Shown piece after piece: positions 51,226 through 59,526 of a stretch of DNA of 64,000 nt. The notes below the pieces were generated by a model. It saw only the letters and a program-made list of their open reading frames with translations. It searched no databases and was not told where the DNA came from. The stretch is from Paraburkholderia lycopersici (GTDB taxonomy: Bacteria; Pseudomonadota; Gammaproteobacteria; Burkholderiales; Burkholderiaceae), in assembly GCF_900096975.1 (NCBI RefSeq), contig NZ_FMYQ01000021.1:1-64000 (forward strand), read 5' to 3'. The first letter of the stretch is position 1. The number at the start of each line of letters is the position of its first letter. Both the position numbers and the translations under genes were made by a program.

Positions 51226-52645
51226 TCGCCGCGGGTTCGCGGCGCTCGCGCCCGCCTTCGCGCTGACGTTTCTCAGCACGAACGCGCAGGCGGCGGCGGT
51301 CGACGGCGCATCGCTCGGCGCCGCCTGGGCGCTGCCGTTCGCCGGCGTGCTGCTTTCGATCGCGTTCTTTCCCATGCTGGCCGGCGCATTCTGGCATCGT
51401 CACTTCGGCAAGATCTCGGCGGCCTGGGCACTCGCGTTCCTGCTGCCGTTCTCGGCCATACACGGTTTCGGCGCGACGTATCCGCTCTTCGTGCACGCCG
51501 TCGTCGACGAGTATTTACCGTTCATCGTCCTGCTCGGCGCGCTCTACACGATAGCGGGCGGCATTTGCGTGTATGGCAATCTGTCCGGTTCGCCGCGCGC
51601 GAATACCGCGATCCTCGCGCTCGGCACGGTGCTCGCGAGCGTGATGGGCACGACCGGCGCGGCGATGCTGCTGATCCGGCCGCTCCTGCGCGCGAACGAC
51701 AACCGGCTGCACAACGTGCACGTGGTCGTGTTCTTCATCTTTCTCGTCGCGAACGCGGGCGGGCTGCTCACGCCGCTCGGCGATCCGCCGCTCTTTCTCG
51801 GCTTCCTGAACGGCGTGGGATTCTTCTGGACTGCAAAGCATCTCGCGTGGCCGATGCTATTCGTTTGCGGCGTGCTGCTCGCGGTGTTCCATGCGCTCGA
51901 TAGCTGGTACTTCAGCCGCGCTGGCGAAGTGCGCGCCGCCGCGCTCGACCCGACGCCGGACACGGCCACGTTTTCGATCGGCGGCAAGGCCAACTTCGTG
52001 CTGCTCGCGCTGCTCGTCGCGCTCGTGCTGACGAGCGGTTTGTGGCGGCCGGGCATCGCTTTCGAGGCCGCAGGCGCGCACCTGCAGTTGCAGAACCTCG
52101 TGCGCGATGCCGGACTCGTTGCGCTCGCGCTGATCTCGCTCGCGTTCACGTCGAAGGAAGCGCGCGCCGACAACGGTTTCGAGTGGTCGCCGATCGTCGA
52201 AGTGGCGAAGCTCTTCGCGGGCATTTTCGTGACGATCGCGCCCGTCATTGCGATGCTGCGCGCGGGCGATGCCGGCGCGTTCGCCTCGCTGATCTCGCTG
52301 GTGAACGACGCCTCGGGCCGCCCGAACGAAGCGATGTACTTCTGGGCGACGGGCCTGCTCTCGTCGTTTCTCGACAACGCGCCCACTTATCTGGTGTTCT
52401 TCAACCTCGCGGGCGGTGACGCCAATGCGCTCATGTCGGGTGGCGCGAAAGCGCTCGCCGCGATCTCGGCGGGCGCGGTATGGATGGGCGCGCTCACCTA
52501 TATCGGCAACGCGCCGAACTTCATGGTGAAGGCGATCGCGCAGTCTCGCGGCGTGCGCATGCCGGGCTTCTTCGGCTATCTTGGCTGGTCGGGCGCGCTA
52601 CTCGTGCCGGTCTTTCTCGCGGCCACCTGGCTCTTTTTCGTCTAG
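51215..52645 (+). CDS. Sodium:proton antiporter, NhaD/citrate transporter-like family
   Basis: 476-aa integral membrane protein with about 12 helices of the ArsB/NhaD superfamily. Seen: MGTTGAAMLLIRPLLRAN, FVANAGGLLTPLGDPPLFLGFLNG, and SFLDNAPTYLVFFNLAGGD, matching NhaD motifs. It exchanges Na+ (or Li+) for protons. ATG 51215 lies inside lutC (11-bp overlap), so translation is probably coupled. Confidence 0.85.
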   Translation: MARDRRGFAALAPAFALTFLSTNAQAAAVDGASLGAAWALPFAGVLLSIAFFPMLAGAFWHRHFGKISAAWALAFLLPFSAIHGFGATYPLFVHAVVDEYLPFIVLLGALYTIAGGICVYGNLSGSPRANTAILALGTVLASVMGTTGAAMLLIRPLLRANDNRLHNVHVVVFFIFLVANAGGLLTPLGDPPLFLGFLNGVGFFWTAKHLAWPMLFVCGVLLAVFHALDSWYFSRAGEVRAAALDPTPDTATFSIGGKANFVLLALLVALVLTSGLWRPGIAFEAAGAHLQLQNLVRDAGLVALALISLAFTSKEARADNGFEWSPIVEVAKLFAGIFVTIAPVIAMLRAGDAGAFASLISLVNDASGRPNEAMYFWATGLLSSFLDNAPTYLVFFNLAGGDANALMSGGAKALAAISAGAVWMGALTYIGNAPNFMVKAIAQSRGVRMPGFFGYLGWSGALLVPVFLAATWLFFV

Positions 52646-52727
52646 CGGCGGGACTTCCGCAAAGCTTCCCTGAGCGCCCCGTCACGCGCAACAATGGCGG
52701 ACAACGACTGAAGTGTGGAGAGCAACG

Positions 52728-53717
52728 ATGCAAAAGATTCTCGTGGCGCGCCCGATCTTTCCCGACGTGATCGATCGGCTCAAGCGGTATTTCGACGTGG
52801 ACTGGAACAACGGCGACGCGCTGTCGCCCGAGGCGCTGAACCAGCGCCTCGCGGACAAGGACGGCGCACTCACGGCGGGCGACCCCATCGGCGCGTCGAC
52901 GCTCGCGGCCGCGCCGCGTTTGCGTGTGGTGTCGAACATGGCCGTGGGCTACAACAACTTCGACATGGCCGCGTTCAACTCGGCCAACGTGCTCGGCACC
53001 AACACGCCCGACGTGCTCAACGAAACCACGGCCGACTTCGGCTGGGCGCTGATGATGGCGGCGGCGCGCCGCGTCACGGAGTCCGAGCACTTCCTGCGCG
53101 CGGGCAAGTGGGGCAAGTGGTCGTTCGATATGTTTCTCGGCTCGGACGTGTACGGATCGACGCTCGGCATCATCGGCATGGGCCGCATCGGGCAGGCGCT
53201 CGCGCGTCGCGCGCGCGGCTTCGACATGCGGGTGGTCTATCACAACCGCTCGCGCGTCGCGCCGGAAATCGAGCGCGAGCTGAACGCAGAATACCGCTCG
53301 AAGCAGGCCCTGCTCGAAGAGGCCGATCACGTCGTGCTCGTGCTGCCTTACACGGCGGAGAACCATCACACGATCGGCACCGCAGAATTCGCGCTGATGA
53401 AGCCCACCGCGACGCTCACCAATATCGCGCGCGGCGGCATCGTCGACGACGCGGCGCTCGCCGAGGCGCTGCGCACGCGCCGGATCGCAGCGGCCGGCCT
53501 CGACGTGTTCGAGGGCGAGCCGCGCGTGCATCCGGCGCTGCTCGAAGTGGAGAACGTCGTGCTCACGCCGCACATCGCGAGCGCGAGCGAGGCCACGCGC
53601 CGCGCCATGGCGAACCTCGCCGCCGACAACCTGATCGCCGCGCTCGGCGAAGGCCCGCGCGCGGGGCAGCCGCCCAATCCGATCAACGCCGCAGTGTTGG
53701 GGAAAGCGCGTACATGA
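52728..53717 (+). CDS. 2-hydroxyacid dehydrogenase (glyoxylate/hydroxypyruvate reductase type)
   Basis: 329-aa D-isomer-specific 2-hydroxyacid dehydrogenase reducing glyoxylate or hydroxypyruvate with NAD(P)H. Seen: the NAD-binding GMGRIGQALARRARG, catalytic Arg in TNIARGGIVDD, Glu in VFEGEPRVHP and His in LTPHIASAS. Closest types are GhrB/TkrA; the exact substrate is not fixed by sequence. ATG 52728 has GGAGAG 4 bp before. The stop overlaps the rmuC start by 4 bp. Confidence 0.9.
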   Translation: MQKILVARPIFPDVIDRLKRYFDVDWNNGDALSPEALNQRLADKDGALTAGDPIGASTLAAAPRLRVVSNMAVGYNNFDMAAFNSANVLGTNTPDVLNETTADFGWALMMAAARRVTESEHFLRAGKWGKWSFDMFLGSDVYGSTLGIIGMGRIGQALARRARGFDMRVVYHNRSRVAPEIERELNAEYRSKQALLEEADHVVLVLPYTAENHHTIGTAEFALMKPTATLTNIARGGIVDDAALAEALRTRRIAAAGLDVFEGEPRVHPALLEVENVVLTPHIASASEATRRAMANLAADNLIAALGEGPRAGQPPNPINAAVLGKART

Positions 53718-55249
53718 GTTTGCTCGCAGGCATGTCGCTGGCGCTCGTCGCGCTGGCGATCGCGTTCGTTGCGACGCTCGTGGCGTTGCTGCGCGCGCGT
53801 CATGGGCAGGACGACGGCGAGGCCGAGGCCATGCTCGACGCGCTCGATCAACTGAGCGACCGGCTCGCCGCCTCGACCGACACGCAGGCGCGCGCGGCGG
53901 AGCGCATCGAGCGCGAACTGCGTAACGAGATCGCGCGCACGGCGCAGGTATCGCGCAGCGAGTTCGGCGGCGGTTTCGCCCAGGTGCAGCAGGCGCTCGC
54001 CGCGCAGCTCACGAGCATCGCGACGGTGCAGAACAACCAGATCGACGGCTTCGCGCAACAGCTCGCCAAGCTCACGGCGACCCACACGCAGCAGCTCGAC
54101 GCCGTGCGCCAGAGCCTGTACCAGCAGGCGCAGCAGGCGCGCGACGAGCAGGGCGCCGCGCTGCGCCACTTCGGCGCGCTGCTCACGCAGCAGCTCGCGC
54201 AGCTCACCGAAGTCAACGACCGGCGCTTCGCCGAAGTGCGCGCAACGCTCGAACAGCGTCTGAAGGACATCGAGGCGAACAACGCGGCCAAGCTCGAGGA
54301 AATGCGCCGCACGGTCGACGAGAAACTGCACGCAACGCTCGAACAGCGTCTTGGCGAGTCGTTCAAGCTCGTCTCCGACCGCCTGGAGCAGGTGCATCGC
54401 GGGCTTGGCGAGATGCAGACGCTCGCGGCGGGCGTGGGCGACCTGAAGAAGGTGCTGACCAACGTGAAGACGCGCGGCACGTGGGGCGAGGTGCAGCTCG
54501 AAGCGTTGCTGGAGCAGATGCTCACGCCGGAGCAGTACGCGAAGAACGTGGCGACGGTGCCGAAGAGCACGGAACGCGTGGAATTCGCCATTCGCCTGCC
54601 GGGGCGCGGCATAGCGGGCACCGGCGGCGCCGACCCGGGCGAACCCGTCTGGCTTCCCATCGACGCCAAATTCCCGCGCGAGGACTACGAGCGTCTCATC
54701 GACGCCCAGGAGCGCGCCGACGTGCTCGCCATCGAAGAGGCGGGGCGCGCGCTCGAGCTGCGCATCCGCGCGGAGGCGCGCACGATCGCCGAGAAATACG
54801 TGGCACCGCCGCACACGACCGATTTCGCGCTGCTCTTCCTGCCGACCGAAGGGCTCTACGCGGAAATCCTGCGCCGCCCGGGACTTACCGATCTGCTGCA
54901 GCGCGATTATCGCGTGAGCGTGGCGGGCCCGACTACGCTCACGGCACTCCTCAACAGCCTGCAGATGGGTTTTCGCACGCTGGCGATCGAGCGGCGCTCG
55001 AGCGAAGTGTGGCAGGTGCTCGGCGCGGTGAAGACGGAGTTCGGCAAGTTCGGGGACGTGCTTGCGCGCACGAAGTCGCAGCTCGAAACGGTGACGCGTT
55101 CGATCGAAGCGGCCGAGGTGCGCACGCGCGCGATGAACCGCAAGCTGCGCGACGTGGAAGCGTTGCCGGGCGATGCCGCGGCGAACCTGCTCGGCGACGC
55201 GTTGCGCAACGGCGAGCCGGGAGGCGAAGGGGGAGCCGGCGACGAGTGA
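53714..55249 (+). CDS. rmuC: DNA recombination protein RmuC
   Basis: 511-aa protein with an N-terminal membrane anchor (LAGMSLALVALAIAFVATLVALL), a long coiled coil (about 50-235) and a C-terminal restriction-endonuclease-like domain with EVQLEALLEQMLTPEQY, IDAKFPREDY and DFALLFLPTEGLYAEIL. RmuC limits recombination at inverted repeats and may cut DNA structures. ATG 53714 overlaps the preceding stop by 4 bp. Long open frames beginning upstream read through the dehydrogenase gene and are not used. Confidence 0.93.
   Translation: MSLLAGMSLALVALAIAFVATLVALLRARHGQDDGEAEAMLDALDQLSDRLAASTDTQARAAERIERELRNEIARTAQVSRSEFGGGFAQVQQALAAQLTSIATVQNNQIDGFAQQLAKLTATHTQQLDAVRQSLYQQAQQARDEQGAALRHFGALLTQQLAQLTEVNDRRFAEVRATLEQRLKDIEANNAAKLEEMRRTVDEKLHATLEQRLGESFKLVSDRLEQVHRGLGEMQTLAAGVGDLKKVLTNVKTRGTWGEVQLEALLEQMLTPEQYAKNVATVPKSTERVEFAIRLPGRGIAGTGGADPGEPVWLPIDAKFPREDYERLIDAQERADVLAIEEAGRALELRIRAEARTIAEKYVAPPHTTDFALLFLPTEGLYAEILRRPGLTDLLQRDYRVSVAGPTTLTALLNSLQMGFRTLAIERRSSEVWQVLGAVKTEFGKFGDVLARTKSQLETVTRSIEAAEVRTRAMNRKLRDVEALPGDAAANLLGDALRNGEPGGEGGAGDE
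54241..54351 (+). repeat. 21-bp direct repeat inside rmuC, 90 bp apart
   Basis: Copies at 54241-54261 and 54331-54351 encode ATLEQRL in both cases and lie exactly 30 codons apart in the coiled coil. A recent internal duplication or gene-conversion tract is possible; deletion between copies would stay in frame. Confidence 0.8.
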
Positions 55250-55289
55250 GGGCGTACTTCCTCGCCGGGGCGCCAAAGCCCAAAAGACG

Positions 55290-55316
55290 ACGGGCCGCCT
55301 GATGCAGGCGGCCCGT
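55290..55316. terminator. Terminator between convergent rmuC and the GNAT gene
   Basis: An 11-bp perfect stem (ACGGGCCGCCT / AGGCGGCCCGT) with a 5-nt loop, then TTTGC. Works for the plus strand and probably both. Confidence 0.8.
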
Positions 55317-55341
55317 TTGCATTGAAGCGTGGGCGGCGGAC

Positions 55342-55839
55342 TTAACCGATGGCCGGTTCCGCAGGCGCGGCGAGCTTTTCGAGCGCCTCGCCGGTCATAC
55401 GCACGACGCGCCAGTCGGGCAGCACCGTCGCGCCGAGCTTCTCGTAGAAGCCGATGGCCGGCGTGTTCCAGTCGAGCACGGTCCACTCGAAGCGCGCGCA
55501 GCCGCGTTCGACGGCAAGCGCCGCGAGCGCGCGCAGCATCGCCGTGCCGAGGCCGGTGCCGCGCTGCGACGGCTGGACGTAGAGGTCTTCGAGATACAGA
55601 CCGCGGCGGCTCAGGAAGGTCGAATAGTTGTGGAAGAAGAGCGCATAGCCGACGATGCGGCCGGCGTCTTCCGCCACCAGCGCCTCGGCTGCGGGACGCG
55701 TGCCGAACAGCGCGTCGGCGAGGCCCTCGGCGGTGCCCGTGAACAGGTGCGTGAGCTTTTCGAACTCGGCGAGCTCATACATCAGTGCATGCATCGCGCC
55801 GACGTCGGCGGGGGTGGCGGCGCGGATCGTCGCGGCCAT
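55342..55839 (-). CDS. GNAT-family N-acetyltransferase
   Basis: 165-aa acetyltransferase. Acetyl-CoA-binding motif A is visible as LYVQPSQRGTGLGTAMLRAL, with flanking IVGYALFFHNYSTFL and a C-terminal WTVLDWNTPAIGFYEKLGA. Resembles diamine/spermidine acetyltransferase-like GNATs, but the substrate is not assigned. ATG 55839 overlaps the upstream membrane-protein stop by one base. Confidence 0.9.
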   Translation of the reverse strand: MAATIRAATPADVGAMHALMYELAEFEKLTHLFTGTAEGLADALFGTRPAAEALVAEDAGRIVGYALFFHNYSTFLSRRGLYLEDLYVQPSQRGTGLGTAMLRALAALAVERGCARFEWTVLDWNTPAIGFYEKLGATVLPDWRVVRMTGEALEKLAAPAEPAIG

Positions 55840-56114
55840 CAGGCTTCCTCGGGCACGTCGGAGAGATGGATCTCGATACCGCCGAAGCGCGACGCGACCC
55901 AGTTGTATGCGTGGCAGGCGATCCACAGCAGGATGAAGCCGACAATCGCGTTCAGCAGCAGCGCGCTGAAGATGGTGGAAAGCTCGACCGACCCATAGCG
56001 CACGAACGCCACGAGCACGCCGAGCAGCACGATCGGCACGCTGAAGGTCAGGTACACGAGGATGAGCGCCTTGGCGGTCTGGCCCGCAGCGATGAACGAG
56101 ATCTGTTTTTTCAT
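55839..56114 (-). CDS. Small membrane protein of unknown function
   Basis: 91-aa protein with two or three hydrophobic helices (ALILVYLTFSVPIVLLGVLVAFV; FSALLLNAIVGFILLWIACHAYNWV), and a short C-terminal tail FGGIEIHLSDVPEEA. No family recognised. It starts upstream of the GNAT gene with a one-base stop/start overlap (TGATG), so they are cotranscribed. Confidence 0.65.
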   Translation of the reverse strand: MKKQISFIAAGQTAKALILVYLTFSVPIVLLGVLVAFVRYGSVELSTIFSALLLNAIVGFILLWIACHAYNWVASRFGGIEIHLSDVPEEA

Positions 56115-56180
56115 AATGTGTCGGTCCGTATGCAGGTTTGGACGTGTGGTTACCTTGACTGGGCTCGCCGTGCCGCCGCA

Positions 56181-57491
56181 CTAGACGAGCCCATCGAACA
56201 GCATGATGTCGACGGCGTCGCCAGCATCGAGGTCGCCGGCCTCGTGGGCGAGCACGATGAAGCAGTTCGCCTCGCTCATTGTGCTGAGCGCGCCCGAGCT
56301 TTGCGAGCCGGTCGGCGCGACGCGCCACTGGCCGCTCGCGTCGCGGCGCGCGAGGCCGCGCTGGAACTCGGTGCGGCCCGCGCGCTTCCTGATCGGCAGA
56401 TCGCTCAGCGCCGGCACCAGCGCAACGGGCTGCGGGCTCGCGCCCGCCATCGCCATGAGAGCGGGACGCACGATCTGGTAGAACGAGACCATTGTCGCGA
56501 CCGGGTTGCCGGGCAGGCCGAAGAGCAGCGCGGCGCGGCCCGCGCCGGGGCGGCCGCCCGACCAGATGCGGCCGAACGCGAGCGGGCGGCCGGGGCGCAT
56601 GGCGAGGCCCCAGAACGAGACGTCGCCGAGCGTTTGCAACTGCGCGCGCGTGAAATCGGCTTCGCCGACCGAGACGCCGCCGGAGGTTAGCACGACATCG
56701 GCGGTTTCGGCAGCCAGCTTCAGCGTGGCGGCCAGCGCGGCGGGGTCGTCGCGCACGACGCCAAGGTCGATCGGCTCGACGTTCAGGCGCTGCAGCATGG
56801 CGCCGAGCACATAGCGATTGCTGTCGTAGATACAGCCGGGCGCGAGCGGCTCGCCGGGCGAGCGCAGCTCGTCGCCGGTCGAGAAATAGGCGACGCGCAG
56901 GCGCTGCTTGACGTTCGCCTCAAGCATGCCGAGCGAGGCCAGCAAGCCGATGTCGGATGCGCGCAGCACGCGGCCGGCCGCGAGCGCCGCGCCGCCGCGC
57001 GCAAGGTCTTCGCCCTTGCGGCGGGCATTCGCGCCGCGCGTGACGGCGCGCGCTTCGAAGGAGACGACTTCGCCGTGGGCTTGCACGCGTTCCTGCGGCA
57101 CGACGGTGTCGCAGCCCGCAGGCATCGGCGCGCCGGTCATGATGCGCACGCACATGCCGGCGGCCACTTCGCCCGTGTAGGGGTGGCCGGCGAATGTCTT
57201 GCCGCACACGGCGAGCGTGAGCCGTCCGGACGCGTCGGCCGCAGCCAGCGCCGCGCCGTCGAACGCGTAGCCGTCCATCGCGGAATTGTCGTGGGCGGGG
57301 ACGTCGATGGGCGAAATCACGTCCTCCGCCAGCACGCGAGCGAGCGCTTCGCGCAGCGGCACGCGTTCGCTTGCCGCGATCGGCGTCACCCACTGCAGCA
57401 CGATGGCCTGCGCGGCGCTGACGGGCAATGCTTGCGGATCGTACTGGCTGATGCATCCGGCGTTGCCGGAGGGGTGATTAAGCGTGGTCAT
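56181..57491 (-). CDS. moeA: Molybdopterin molybdenumtransferase
   Basis: 436-aa enzyme that inserts molybdate into adenylated molybdopterin. Seen: PAHDNSAMDGYAF, AGMCVRIMTGAPMPAGCDTVVPQE, the MPT-binding TSGGVSVGEADF and FGLPGNPVATMVSF. ATG 57491 gives MTTLNHPSGNAGC. It lies 103 bp downstream of mobA on the same strand, in the order moaA-mobA-moeA. Confidence 0.96.
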   Translation of the reverse strand: MTTLNHPSGNAGCISQYDPQALPVSAAQAIVLQWVTPIAASERVPLREALARVLAEDVISPIDVPAHDNSAMDGYAFDGAALAAADASGRLTLAVCGKTFAGHPYTGEVAAGMCVRIMTGAPMPAGCDTVVPQERVQAHGEVVSFEARAVTRGANARRKGEDLARGGAALAAGRVLRASDIGLLASLGMLEANVKQRLRVAYFSTGDELRSPGEPLAPGCIYDSNRYVLGAMLQRLNVEPIDLGVVRDDPAALAATLKLAAETADVVLTSGGVSVGEADFTRAQLQTLGDVSFWGLAMRPGRPLAFGRIWSGGRPGAGRAALLFGLPGNPVATMVSFYQIVRPALMAMAGASPQPVALVPALSDLPIRKRAGRTEFQRGLARRDASGQWRVAPTGSQSSGALSTMSEANCFIVLAHEAGDLDAGDAVDIMLFDGLV

Positions 57492-57594
57492 CGAGTGGGG
57501 AAGCGTCGCATCCGCACGGTGTGTGCGGCGATCGTCCGGGCGGGCCGGCCGTGTGCCGGGGACGGCGGCTGGCCGCGCGCCGCCCGATTGCAAT

Positions 57595-58227
57595 TCAGGC
57601 GCGTTCGAAGTCGGCCAGTTCCTGTAAGGAATTGATATTGTAAAACGCACGTTCATCGGCAAAGGCGACTTCGGCGGCCGTGTGGCGCGCGTACCACGCG
57701 CGCACCTTGCGCTCGCCCGCAGCGAGGAACGCGGCGAGGTCGTCGGCGAGCGATGTGCGGACCAGCGCGAACACCGGATGCAGCAAGACGGCGCCGTCGG
57801 CGTTCGTCGTCGTCGCGGTCGCGATGTCGGCGTGTCGGGCGAGTGCAGCATCGCAGAGGCGCTCGGCAAGGTCGGCGGGCAGCCAGGGCGAGTCGCACGG
57901 CACCGTGAGCAGCCACTCGGTGCGCGCCGCGCGCAGCCCCGCAAGCAGCCCCGCGAGCGGGCCGGGGTAGTCGGGCAAAGTGTCGGCGAGCACACTCGCT
58001 TGCCACGGCGCGCCGAGCGCCACGTAGGCGTCGCGGTTGCGGTTCGCGCTGATGGCGAGCATGCCCACCTGCGGCGCGAGGCGCGCGAGAACCTGTGAGG
58101 CGAGCGGCGTGCCGTGCAGCATCTGCAGGCCCTTGTCCGCGCCGCCCATGCGCTGGCCGCGGCCGCCCGCGAGCACGAGGCCGGTGATCGATCCGGTGGG
58201 AACAGGGTTGGCGCTCATCGGCCTCAT
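57595..58227 (-). CDS. mobA: Molybdenum cofactor guanylyltransferase
   Basis: 210-aa enzyme attaching GMP to Mo-molybdopterin to form MGD. Seen: the nucleotidyltransferase start ITGLVLAGGRGQRMGGADKGLQ, WLLTVPCDSPWLPADL and the C-terminal YNINSLQELADFE. ATG 58227 lies 7 bp after the moaA stop; ATG 58218, with GAGG ahead of it, is a possible alternative start. Confidence 0.96.
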   Translation of the reverse strand: MRPMSANPVPTGSITGLVLAGGRGQRMGGADKGLQMLHGTPLASQVLARLAPQVGMLAISANRNRDAYVALGAPWQASVLADTLPDYPGPLAGLLAGLRAARTEWLLTVPCDSPWLPADLAERLCDAALARHADIATATTTNADGAVLLHPVFALVRTSLADDLAAFLAAGERKVRAWYARHTAAEVAFADERAFYNINSLQELADFERA

Positions 58228-58234
58228 GGGCTAC

Positions 58235-59356
58235 TCAGCCGCCGATATAGGACATTTCGATGCGCCGCTCGTCGGCGGAACCCGGCGCCTGCGCGCTGCC
58301 GCGCAACTGGGAGTAGCGATCGGCGCGGCCTTCCCAGACTTGCGCGATCGCGCCGGCAATCGCCTGGTCGGTCGTGCCGTTGCGCAGCAGCGCGCGCAGG
58401 TCGTAGCCCATCGAGGCGAAGAGGCACAGGTACAGTTTGCCTTCGGTGGAAAGCCGCGCGCGCGTGCAGTCGCCGCAGAACGCGCGCGTGACGCTCGAAA
58501 TCGCGCCGATTTCGCCGGCGCCGTCCGCGTAGCCCCAGCGTTGCGCCGTTTCGGCCGCGCTGTGCGGCTCGAGCGGCACGAGCGGCCAATGCTCCGCAAT
58601 GCGCGCGACGACTTCCGACGACGGCAGCACTTCCGCCATGTTCCAGCCGTTCGACGTGCCCACGTCCATGTACTCGATGAAGCGCAGCGTGACACCCGTG
58701 CCGCGGAAGTGACGCGCGAGCGGCACGATCTCGCCGTCGTTCGTGCCGCGCTTGACGACCATGTTGACCTTCAGCGGCGCGAGCCCCACGGCCTGCGCCG
58801 CGGCGATGCCGTCGAGCACGTCGGCCACGGCGAAGTCGGCGTCGTTCATGCGACGAAAGAGCGCGTCGTCGAGCGCGTCGAGACTCACTGTCACGCGCGT
58901 GAGGCCCGCGTCGCGCAGCGTGCGCGCCTTGCGGGCGAGCAGCGACCCGTTGGTAGTGAGCGTGATGTCGAGCGGTTCGCCACCGGGCGTGCGCAGCGCG
59001 GCGAGGCGCTCGATCAGGAATTCGATGTTCTTGCGCAGCAGCGGTTCGCCACCCGTAAGCCGGATCTTGGTGACGCCTTGCGCGACGAAAAGCCGCGCGA
59101 GCCGCTCGATTTCTTCCAGCGAAAGCAGCGCGGAATGGGGCAGAAACGGGTAGTCCTTGTCGAACACCGCACGCGGCATGCAGTAGACGCACCGGAAATT
59201 GCAGCGATCCGTGACCGAGATGCGCAGGTCGCGCAGCGGCCTTGCTAGCGCGTCGAAGACCGCGCCGGACGGCGCGCGCACCGTTCCCGCAGCCGGGTTG
59301 GGTAGGCCGGGCGGCAGCGAACGAGCGTCGGCAACGGGGATGATGCGTCGGGTCAT
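58235..59356 (-). CDS. moaA: GTP 3',8-cyclase
   Basis: 373-aa radical SAM enzyme starting molybdopterin synthesis from GTP. The N-terminal cluster motif is CNFRCVYC, with TGGEPLLRKNIEFLIERL; the C-terminal cluster has CGDCTRARLS and LYLCLFA, and the protein ends in GG (SYIGG), as required for activation. First gene of moaA-mobA-moeA. Only mogA, elsewhere in the window, and moaC/D/E are missing here. Confidence 0.97.
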   Translation of the reverse strand: MTRRIIPVADARSLPPGLPNPAAGTVRAPSGAVFDALARPLRDLRISVTDRCNFRCVYCMPRAVFDKDYPFLPHSALLSLEEIERLARLFVAQGVTKIRLTGGEPLLRKNIEFLIERLAALRTPGGEPLDITLTTNGSLLARKARTLRDAGLTRVTVSLDALDDALFRRMNDADFAVADVLDGIAAAQAVGLAPLKVNMVVKRGTNDGEIVPLARHFRGTGVTLRFIEYMDVGTSNGWNMAEVLPSSEVVARIAEHWPLVPLEPHSAAETAQRWGYADGAGEIGAISSVTRAFCGDCTRARLSTEGKLYLCLFASMGYDLRALLRNGTTDQAIAGAIAQVWEGRADRYSQLRGSAQAPGSADERRIEMSYIGG

Positions 59357-59439
59357 GGTCTCTTCGTTCTCGCGTTGTCTCGATTTTAGCCGAACCAGCT
59401 ACGGCCGACAGACGAGGGAGAACGCTGATATATCAAAAA

Positions 59440-59467
59440 AAAAGCCCGCCGGGAGCGGCGGGCTTTT
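59440..59467 (-). terminator. Intrinsic terminator of rne
   Basis: A 12-bp stem (AAAAGCCCGCCG / CGGCGGGCTTTT) with a GGAG loop. On the minus strand it ends in a T9 tract (A9 at 59435-59443 on the plus strand). Convergent partner is none (moaA is codirectional), so it separates rne from moaA. Confidence 0.9.
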
Positions 59468-59475
59468 GGGGGGGG

Positions 59476-59505
59476 GCAGCGTCGGACCCGAGAGTCCGAC
59501 GCTGC
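59476..59505 (-). repeat. Second hairpin between rne and its terminator
   Basis: A 12-bp perfect stem (GCAGCGTCGGAC / GTCCGACGCTGC) with a 6-nt loop. A run of nine G (59468-59476; C9 in the rne transcript) separates it from the terminator. The 3' end of the rne mRNA is thus two adjacent stems joined by a C-run. Confidence 0.8.
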
Positions 59506-59526
59506 GGCCAGGCGCGCAGGCAGCGC

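Noticed and set aside
52715..55249. 844-codon frame reading through the dehydrogenase gene into rmuC
   Set aside because: The first part is a shadow of the 2-hydroxyacid dehydrogenase in another frame. RmuC begins at 53714 with a membrane anchor, so this is not a fusion.
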